NCBI GenBank assembly: GCA_049999725.1
Contig: JBNGIS010008724.1
Span: forward strand, 1 to 28,551
DNA: 28,551 bases
Reading direction: 5' to 3'
Origin: Haplomitrium mnioides
Lineage: Eukaryota > Marchantiophyta > Haplomitriopsida > Calobryales
Shown here: piece after piece, positions 21,764 through 28,551 of the stretch
Layout of the letters: each line of letters starts with the position of its first letter
Position numbering within the stretch: position 1 is the stretch's first letter
Position numbers and translations under genes: made by a program
Notes under the pieces: model-generated
Seen by the model: only the letters and a program-made list of their open reading frames with translations
The model's database searches: none
Told to the model about the DNA's origin: nothing

Positions 21764-22748
21764 TCAGTCTGCAGGTTCAACTTCAGTCTTGTCCTCTTTA
21801 TGACGAGTTGTGTCATCCAAGTCAATAGGTTGAAGCTTGGGCATCTCTAGCCATAAAAGAAAATCATCAAAAATTTCCAGTCCTTGAAATAACTACAAAA
21901 TCACTATATGCATCAGTAGTACAAAGAGGAACATTCTCCTTATGGTACGCATACACTATTTAAGACTCTATGACATCGGATAGAAAAAACTCCATTGTCA
22001 AAAATCTTTGTGGAATACAGATGGACTAACATCCATCATATTCCACAACATCACAATTTTGCATTAATTTGAGAGGATAGATAATGCATGTGCCCAACTC
22101 AAAACAAAGATCAAAGATTCAATCTTGCTCGAAAGACAAGTAGTCAATGAAAAATTTATATAAAACCTAAGGCTTTTGGTAAACATTCACATGAGCATCA
22201 TTTTTTGAATGCTTCAATTTTGCCAAAACTATTGGACAACTAAAAATGATTTGCATTATTTTTCAAAGACGTCGAGTTGCATCTTTAAATTGTAAATTGA
22301 AGAGTTTCATGCTCCTCTTCCCCTCTTTTGTCCAATAGCCCATAGTCTAGTACTTGTGGGCATGTGCCATTCTGGGACCACTTGAATGATGTATATTGAT
22401 TTTGTCCATGCTAGAAACCAAAACAAACAACTTACTAGACATTGTAGTTGATCGTATAAGAGACTTTCAAAATTGCATCTTTGATGATGTCGAATTGTTG
22501 TGAGAAATGAATTATAGCAAAAGACCAAAAGTCCAAGGTGGTAATCGTCGTAAAAGAGGAAATCATGTCAAAAATATTGTATTTGCTAAAGGGCTCAGGG
22601 TCATCATGCTTACATTCCTTAAGGTTGTAACCATAAGAAATGTCAACGAATACTAGTGTGAAACTTTTAGGTTTCACTAAGCCCTTAAGTTGTTTTGGGT
22701 TGGACTCGCGTAGACTTGATAATGTGCCATGTTAAGTCTGTCAACATA
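21764..22748 (-). pseudogene. ParB-methyltransferase copy A: methyltransferase part only
   Basis: The minus strand starts in the middle of the gene (YVDRLN at 22748) and ends at TGA (21766-21764). The catalytic box reads VDISYGYN (DISYG at 22644-22630), in the position of D-P-P-Y of N6/N4 DNA methyltransferases, followed by KECKHDDPEPF and FTTITTLDFWSFAIIHFS. The frame 22677-22435 is intact for 80 codons. Next come GYWTKEGKRSMKLFNLQ and VNVYQKP (about 22310-22165), the region before the cofactor loop. The cofactor loop itself is badly decayed. The C-terminus is PIDLDDTTRHKEDK. The ParB half is absent: homology to copy B stops at 22748 and the spacer of copy B begins at 22754. Confidence 0.8.
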
Positions 22749-22754
22749 GAAAAA

Positions 22755-23800
22755 AACCACTACTTTGAACCAAAAACTACTACTGGGTTCCTCTTTCAGT
22801 TGGTATTTGCAAAAACCAATTTTGAAATTTTAGCATCCAAAATCATGAATTTGATGCTATTAATATTCATTCGCAAAACAAAAGTAATTTTATACATCAA
22901 AATTGCTTATTTCAAGTGCACAATGTATTAAAAACAAATCTTCTTATGAGAATTTTATCAAAATTGCTTTCATAATTTCTTATTTAAACAGCATAAGCAT
23001 CACCAAATAGAATATATCTAAATATACACAACATTTGTTGTTAAATATTTTCAAAACTAGCAATGTTGTCAATAATTTAAAAAATTGATCAAAACATTCA
23101 AATTTTATGAGAAACATATTCAATCAAAAAAGATGCTTAGGCGCAAAAACTGTGAACCGCAGTCTTAAAGCTTATGTACGTAGGGACTATTAAAGCTTCT
23201 TTGCACTTGGAATACTGAAGCTTAGACACACATGGAATGCTAAAGCTTTCATGCGCAGGAACTTTGAACTAGAACCCTAAAGTGTAGGCGCAAGAGGATT
23301 GTTGAAGCAAAATTGTGAAAAGAATGCTAAAGCTCATGCGCGCATAGACAACTAAAGCCTATGTGTATGGACAGCTTAAAGCCTAAGCATGCTTTGTTTG
23401 ATATGGTCCATGCACGTTTGGACAATTGAAGCCCACACAATCTTGAACAACTAAACCCTATGCGTGCATGGACAATTGAAGCTCAGGCAAGCCCAGAATG
23501 GTGAGTACTTAGACGTAGGGATTGCTGAAGTCCTTCTAAGAGGGGACTGCAAAAACTCATGATTGAAGAAAACTTGAACAAAAATTGAGAAAAAAAGAAA
23601 GAGAGCTTCCATGCCAGCATAGACTTCATTGTTAAATTTTATGAAAAGTAGTATGTTTTATTCAAAAATAATTTTGCGCAAGAAATCGAATCATGAAGAA
23701 AATATTTCTTAAATTGGATTTGAGATGCAATAAGAATGAAGACGAATAAAATAACATTTTATGAAGAAAATACTTTATTGTTGTAAAAAAAATTACATCA
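22755..23800 (-). repeat. downstream spacer of methyltransferase copy B
   Basis: It matches 26487-27498 at a constant offset of about 3733 bp. Identical blocks of 28-29 bp occur at 22821-22848 versus 26554-26581 and at 23111-23139 versus 26845-26873. In gene orientation it begins just after the copy B stop with AATAAA (plus strand TTTATT, 23774-23779), about 22 bp past the stop. It then has a minisatellite (23145-23510) and ends at the shared terminus. Because the shared sequence runs far beyond the likely polyadenylation signal, duplication at DNA level is favoured over copying of an mRNA. Confidence 0.8.
23145..23510. repeat. degenerate minisatellite in spacer B
   Basis: Words CTAAAGCCTATGCGCGCATGGACAA-like and GAAGCCCACGCAAGC alternate. 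One clear 50-bp unit lies at 23442-23491 and matches the three tandem 50-bp units of spacer C (27131-27280). The remainder is diverged, with a period of about 30-35 bp. Confidence 0.7.
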
Positions 23801-25091
23801 CTATGATGTTACAGCCCTATCCTCTTCAAGAGGAATGGTCTCATCTAAATCAATTCCTTGAGAAGCTTCAACGCTTGCAGCACTTAGACAGTCCTTCCGA
23901 GACTTTCTAGTCCCAAAAATTACAATAGAATTGCTAGAAGCACTAGCAATACCATGAGGAACATGCTCATTGTGGTATGAATATATTATCTGTGATTCCG
24001 TCACATCATATGGCAAAGAAGCCATCGTCAAAACCCTTTCGAGAATATAGATAGATTGACATCCATCAGATTTGATGCAATGCAATTTTGCATCAACTTC
24101 AAAGTATAGACAAGGCCTATGCCGGACCCATAGCAAAGATCTAAGATCCGATCTTACTTTATTGACAAATGATCAAGAAAGAAGTTATATAAAGCTTGGG
24201 GCTTTTGGTAGACATTTACAAGAGCATTGCCTCCTAGATGTTTGAGCTTAGCCAAAACAATCGAGCAACTAAAAAATTTGCATAATTTGTTGAGGACGCT
24301 CGCTTGTATCATCTGGTCGCAAGTTGAAGAGCTTCATGCTCTTCTTGCCCTCCTTTGTCTAGAAGCCCACAGTCTAATACTCATAGGCATGAGCGCATCT
24401 AGGACCACTCAAATGGTGAATATTACTTTTGTCCATATAGTAACAAAAACAAACACATGAGACAAAGGAAAGAAACTAAAGGAAAAAACAAAAGAGATAA
24501 ACTATCAGATGAAAAAATCAAAACACAACTTACTAGACGTCATGGTAGATGGCACATCAAACCTCTAGTAGAGCATTTTCACTAATGTCAAATTGTTGCA
24601 AAAAAATGGATAATAACAAAAGACCAAAAGTCAGAAGTTGTAATAGCTGCAAAAGAAAAAACCATATCAAAAATATCATCATTCGTAAATATCATCTAAG
24701 TCATCATGCTTGCATTCCTTAAGGTTATAACCATAAGAAATATCAACAATAGCTAAAATGAAACATCTTGTTTCACTAAAACGTTCAACTATTGAGCATT
24801 AGACTCCCGGTGGACTTGATAAAATACCACGTTGAGTCAATCGACATAGGACATTAAGTCTTCATCTTGCTCTTCAATGCCTCCTTTGGTTTGAAGGGAA
24901 ATAGTTTCATTTAGTTGTCTTGCCTTCCACTCTCTTACTTTCTGATAGTTGAGCAAAAAAGCAGGTGAGTTGGAGGCAAGAGTCAGGGCTTGGTCTCCAT
25001 CAGTAGGGGCTTTTCTGACCCCCAATTTCTTTTGCCCTTTAGCAACAACCATCAATTTCTTGGCCAGCTGCCATTTGAAAGTTTTGTCACC
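23801..25091 (-). pseudogene. ParB-methyltransferase copy B: linker and methyltransferase exon
   Basis: The minus strand starts after a good acceptor (CTCTTTATAG at about 25101-25092) with GDKTFKWQLAKKL and stays open for about 85 codons to YVD, then TGA at the codon where copy A has AGA (Arg). The catalytic box is VDISYGYN (DISYG at 24744-24730), then KECKHDD. FWSF..IIHFF and, near 24350-24280, TKEGKKSMKLFNLRPDD follow, then VNVYQKP (24216-24199) and the AdoMet loop ILDLCYGSG (about 24147-24121). After a frameshift near 24078 the frame runs CIKSDGCQSIY to DLDETIPLEEDRAVTS and the stop at 23801-23803. Motif order (DPPY box first, cofactor loop later) is that of class beta N6/N4 methyltransferases. 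Several frameshifts make it inactive. Confidence 0.85.
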
Positions 25092-25557
25092 CTATAAAGA
25101 GCACGAAGAAGCTAGTTATACAAGAACAACAAACAAAAAATTTTAGTAATTTGCACGGAGAGACTAAGTTGTTAAGTGAGCAGGGACTTGAAGACCATGC
25201 GTGCTTGGACTCTATCGAGTCCATGATTGATTGGACTCTCGAGAGTCCAACCAAGCATGAACTTGATGGTCCTTGCAAGCAGAGACTCTTGAGAGTTCGT
25301 GCTTGCATAGACTTGAGGTCCTTGCGAGCAAGGACTCTTGATAAAATGCTCGTAGTGACTTTTGAGTCCATGCTCACATAGACTTTTGAGAGTCTTTGCA
25401 TGCAAAGAGTCTCATGGACTCTCGAGATACCATATGCGTAAGGACTTTCAAAAGTCCATGTGCGCATGGACTCGAGAGTCCAATTTAGCATGGACTGGTT
25501 GAATCTTTCAAAACAAATTGAAAAAAGAAAAAACAATTACTAATAATTTTTCAAAAC
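25092..25557 (-). other. probable intron of copy B
   Basis: Two coding blocks of one protein are separated by 466 bp. The acceptor side is convincing: pyrimidine-rich CTTCTTCGTGCTCTTTATAG. The donor, CAA then GTTTTG at 25560-25552, is weak, so the exact 5' limit is uncertain. The intron is filled mostly by a palindromic minisatellite. Confidence 0.55.
25150..25510. repeat. palindromic minisatellite inside the intron
   Basis: Two kinds of palindromic word alternate: GGACTCTCGAGAGTCC and variants (GGACTCTATCGAGTCC, GGACTCGAGAGTCC), and ATGCGCGCAT-like words (TGCTTGCATAG, CCTTGCAAG, CCTTGCGAGCAAGG, TGTGCGCATGG). The spacing is about 28-35 bp. The array happens to be open in several frames on both strands (for example minus 25536-25087, 149 codons), which is a property of the repeat and not a gene. 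Confidence 0.88.
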
Positions 25558-26486
25558 TTGAATAAAATGATGACATCTTCGACTTTTAGGTGTGGATAGG
25601 ACACTCCATCCTTGCTTCTTCCCACGTTTTGCAATACATCTACGAGCAAAAAGACTTCACCATCACCGCCAAAACCTTATGTCTCCCTAATTTGCAAGAC
25701 ATCTCTTTGATCAAAAGCTTCAACACGACGTTTCAAAATAGAGATTTTTATTTTATCCAAAAGACCTTGAAGGGACCTCCACGGTGTCCACTTCGTGTCC
25801 TCTATTCTCAAAGAACCTTTGGCTTTTGGCTTCTGACCCTTCACCGTGTTCTTCTCCCACATTGAAAAAATGCTTTGTTGCAACTCCTAGAGTTCTCTAC
25901 TTCTAAAAGCTAATTGAAACTAAATGTCTTGAGAAGTGACGGTCTTTTCAAGAGTAGACTTTAGCATTATCTCCAAAGTCTCAAGCTCTAACTCTCCTTT
26001 CAATTTCTATGATGACACCACCCCGCCTTCAATGTATCTTTGATGCCAATATTCAACCCTTTGAATTGATGTCATTTCCATTTTGTATTGTTGGTCGTAA
26101 TTGTCATCAATTACAAAAATACGGGATGCTATTGATGTCAAAGCTATGTATGCATAGTAGCTACAGAGCGACAACATTGGATTTTTTGCTCCATATTTTG
26201 TGATCAAAAGCTGCCTTGCAGCAGCGTTGTGATTGTCTCCTACAATCTCATACTTGTATTTCTCAGGGTTCCTCATATCAAACTTTGACTTATCTTTCAA
26301 CATGCACTTTGGGTCTACCACAACGATTAAAAAACTATACGCATATTTATTTGTAAGCATTCTCTACACCACAAGCTCTAAAAAGTCTTCATTCAACCTC
26401 CTACTCTGGAATGGCCTATAGTTGTCCATTCTAGGTTTTGGAAGGTTTAAGTTCTCCAACTGAATTGTAACAATTTTCTCACGAAC
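25558..26486 (-). pseudogene. ParB-methyltransferase copy B: ParB-domain exon
   Basis: The minus strand stays in one frame for about 310 codons with five stops and no indel. It opens KIVTIQLENL and PKPRMDNYRPFQ, then RLNEDFLELVV, LTNKYAYSFLIVVVDPK and KYKYEIVGDNHNAAARQLL. Next come YYAYIALTSIASRIFVIDDNYDQ-type residues and YKMEMTSIQRVEYWHQRY. This is the layout of a ParB-like nuclease domain: an N-terminal I.LE.L...PR segment, a G..H...A box (IVGDNHNAAA), then the helix with DDN. A charged, helix-prone linker follows (LKGELELETLEIML), then TKWTPWRSLQGL and VEDVIILFKF at the exon end. Stops are TAG at 26366-26364, 26009-26007, 25922-25920 and 25889-25887, and TAA at 25679-25677. The start codon is not identified; homology begins abruptly at 26486. 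Confidence 0.82.
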
Positions 26487-27498
26487 AACCGCTACTTTGA
26501 ACCAGGAACTGCTAGTGGGTTTTTGTTTTATTTTTTGCTCTCAAAAACCAAATTTGAAATTTTAGCATCCAAAATCATGATTTTCACGCTAGTAATGCTC
26601 ATTTGCAAGACAATATAATTTTACATATCAAAATTGCTTATTTCAAGATCACAATATATTCAAAACAAATATGCTTATAAGAATATTATCAAATTTGCTT
26701 TTTTAATTTATGTTTAAAAAAGTACAAGCATCATCTAACAAAAAATATACAAAATATACACGACATTTATTGTTAAATGTTTTTTTTAAACTAACCAAGA
26801 TGTCATTCATTTCACAAATTGATGAAAACTTTCAAACCTTATCAGAAACATATTCAATCAAAAAAGATGCTTAAGCATGTAGGGACTTGTAACCATAGTC
26901 TTAAAGCTCATGCACATAGAGACTGTCGAAGCAACTTTTCACTTGGAATGGTAAAGCTCAAGCACACGTGGAATGTTGAGGTTATTACATGTAGGAACTT
27001 TGAGGTTATTACATGTAGGAACTTTGAACTGTAACCCAAATAAATAGACGTAAGAGGGTTGTTGAAGTAAAATAATTGTGAAAAAACTGCTAAAACCAAA
27101 ATGCACTTAGACAATTAAAGACCACGTGAACTTGAACAACTAAAGCTTATGTGCGCATGGAGAACTGAAGCCCACACAAGCTTGAACAACTAAAGCCTAT
27201 GCACGCATGGAAAAAAGAAGCCCACGCAAGCTTGAACAACTAAAGCCAATGCGCGCATGGATAATAGAAGCTAACGCAAGCACAGACTGTCGAGTAATTA
27301 AATGCAAGGACCTTCCATACAAGCATAGACCTTGTAACTAATTTTAATTAAAGCAAATATGTTTTGTTTAAAAATAACTTTGCAAAGGAAATTGTGTTGT
27401 GAAGAAAACAATTAAATTGGATTTGGAATGCAACAAGAAAAAAGAGGAATCAAATAATATTTTGTGAGAAAAATACTTTATTATGTACAAAAATAACA
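26487..27498 (-). repeat. downstream spacer of methyltransferase copy C
   Basis: It is homologous to 22755-23800. In gene orientation it follows the stop of copy C, has AATAAA (plus TTTATT, 27477-27482) about 17 bp after the stop, carries a minisatellite, and ends at AACCGCTACTTTG (26487), where the ParB exon of copy B begins directly. Confidence 0.8.
26885..27295. repeat. minisatellite in spacer C, with three 50-bp units
   Basis: Three adjacent 50-bp units at 27131-27180, 27181-27230 and 27231-27280 each begin CTTGAACAACTAAAGC, contain an ATGCGCGCATGG-like palindrome and end GCAAG. A second, exact duplication of 24 bp (26976-26999 and 27000-27023, starting TTGAGGTTATTACATG) points to recent slippage. 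The rest is older and diverged. Confidence 0.9.
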
Positions 27499-27610
27499 TC
27501 AATCTGATGCTTCAACTCTATCCTTTTTAGGAGGAACAATCTCATCTAAATCTATTGCTTGAGAAGCTTTGGCATCTACAACCGTTAGAGAGTCTTGTTG
27601 AGACTTTTGT
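27499..27610 (-). pseudogene. ParB-methyltransferase copy C: C-terminal fragment
   Basis: The minus strand gives SLTVVDAKASQAIDLDEI, then VPPKKDRVEASD and a TGA at 27501-27499. It aligns with the C-terminus of copy B (VEASQGIDLDETIPLEED) and, more distantly, of copy A (LQPIDLDDTTRHKED). The reading frame is open throughout. Homology to copy B ends at about 27610, so the rest of copy C is missing from this window, cut by an insertion, deletion or rearrangement. Confidence 0.75.
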
Positions 27611-27612
27611 TA

Positions 27613-28551
27613 AGGTCCAGGATGGGAGCTAAAGATGCACGCACGGAGAGGCAAAGGAGGAAGATATCGAGAAAAAGGGAGGAAAGCGAGCAAGCAAAGG
27701 GTAGAAATGGCGAACAATTAACACTCTCCAAAGAGAAGGACGAAAGATTTTAAAGATTCAATTAAAAGACTTTCTTAGAATTTAGTTAAAAAAACACTTT
27801 TTATTATATTTAAAGTAGAAAAGTTTCTTTAAATCTAGAAATACAATCGTAGGAATAGCACTTGTGTTCTGAATCACAGGTACCAATTAGGTCAAGAAAT
27901 GGATCAGGCAACATCAACAGCAACTCGAACATCAAAAAATAGAGGAAAATGGAGAAACATTGGTCAATAGGAGGGAAAGAGAGTCGTCCTCTTGTAAGTG
28001 AGTTTTGTGGGTGTATGTGTTATTAGGGTATACGGGTGTGTTTTGTGTTTTGTGAGATTTAGGAAAAAAAAGTTATTATACATATATAGGTTTTGTATTT
28101 TATGAGAAGGGGAGAAATACTGTTTGAGTTAGTAAACAAAAAAAGATAATGCAAAATTGACATGAAACCTAAGCTACCAAGCCAAGCCAAGGGGATAAGC
28201 AAGAAAAAGTGGTTAAAATGAAGCGAGTAGATTGATTGGATCCGAAGGTGGAGGTTGAAATAGACATTGGTGCACTTGGGGAGTTAGGGCCACATAAATA
28301 AAGAAAGAAGGGTGCTCCCTTTTTTTGGGAAGATCTCTGACGAGGGGCGTTGATGGTGGGAGGAATAGTAGCATGCAACAGGGGAGACAGAAAAATGGAA
28401 GGTGGTTTTTTTATCATTAAAGTTGCAAAGGCTGCTGCGCGTGATCGAGAGAAGAGGCATGCATTCACAAAGCTAAGAGCGAGAATGAGGTTGGTCTCTT
28501 TTGAGGACCTGCAGAGGAGTACATGATTGTGCTGTCGGATGATGTCAATGG
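27613..28551. other. unrelated sequence after the copy C breakpoint
   Basis: Composition changes: the plus strand becomes rich in G and A (GGAGGAAGA, GGGAGGAAAG), then GT-rich around 28010-28060 (GTGTATGTGTTATTAGGG and GTGTGTTTTGTGTTTTGTG). The minus-strand frame 28468-28169 (99 codons) has no motif I recognise. No terminus of a known element is visible. Confidence 0.45.

Noticed and set aside
25087-25536. Minus-strand open frame of 149 codons
   Set aside because: It lies wholly in the palindromic minisatellite, which is open in several frames on both strands. The product is a repeat of ESM- and TLES-like residues.
28169-28468. Minus-strand frame of 99 codons
   Set aside because: Serine- and proline-rich product without motif, no promoter or splice context recognised. 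Not enough to call a gene.

Overview
The window looks like non-genic nuclear DNA from a large plant genome. It is AT-rich, has no intact gene that I can defend, and is packed with decayed mobile elements and short tandem repeats. A gymnosperm or another non-angiosperm land plant is my best guess. The basis is the old short-LTR copia element, a gag/protease family I associate with bryophytes, ferns and conifers, and the general decay. This placement is an inference and is not proven. No tRNA, rRNA or CRISPR locus was recognised.

Layout. 1-861: nothing recognised. 862-1260: a decayed coding repeat that recurs at 19746-20115. 2176-10037: one complete but dead Ty1/copia retrotransposon, bounded by a 5-bp target duplication, with LTRs of only 110 and 114 bp. 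It keeps the primer-binding site, a 2-kb leader, gag with zinc knuckle, protease, integrase, reverse transcriptase (RT), RNase H and polypurine tract. Its RT is interrupted by a 751-bp minisatellite insert (7488-8238) flanked by a 6-bp duplication. 10038-13439: a degenerate minisatellite, AT-rich DNA and an unrecognised coding-like remnant. 13440-15769: a gag / zinc-knuckle / retropepsin remnant of a different retroelement. 16540-20115: unrecognised remnants on both strands and the second copy of the decayed repeat. 20280-20838: a 93-bp minisatellite.

The most unusual part is 20839-27612. Here lie three head-to-tail copies, all on the minus strand, of a unit of about 3.73 kb encoding a ParB-like nuclease domain fused through a linker to an N6/N4-type (DPPY-class) DNA methyltransferase. 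Copy B (22755-26486) is nearly full length. Copy A (20839-22754) has lost the ParB half. Copy C (26487-27612) shows only its C-terminus and downstream spacer before being cut off by unrelated sequence. All copies are pseudogenes. Copies A and B join the neighbouring unit at the same terminal sequence (AACCRCTACTTTG), and an intron of copy B holds a palindromic minisatellite. ParB-methylase fusions are typical of bacteria and phages, so a multicopy, intron-bearing version in plant DNA suggests a captured gene that became part of a mobile or amplifying unit.

A recurring theme is minisatellites made of short palindromic words (TATGCGCGCATA-like, GGACTCTCGAGAGTCC, GGACCTTTAGTCC) inside or next to the decayed elements.
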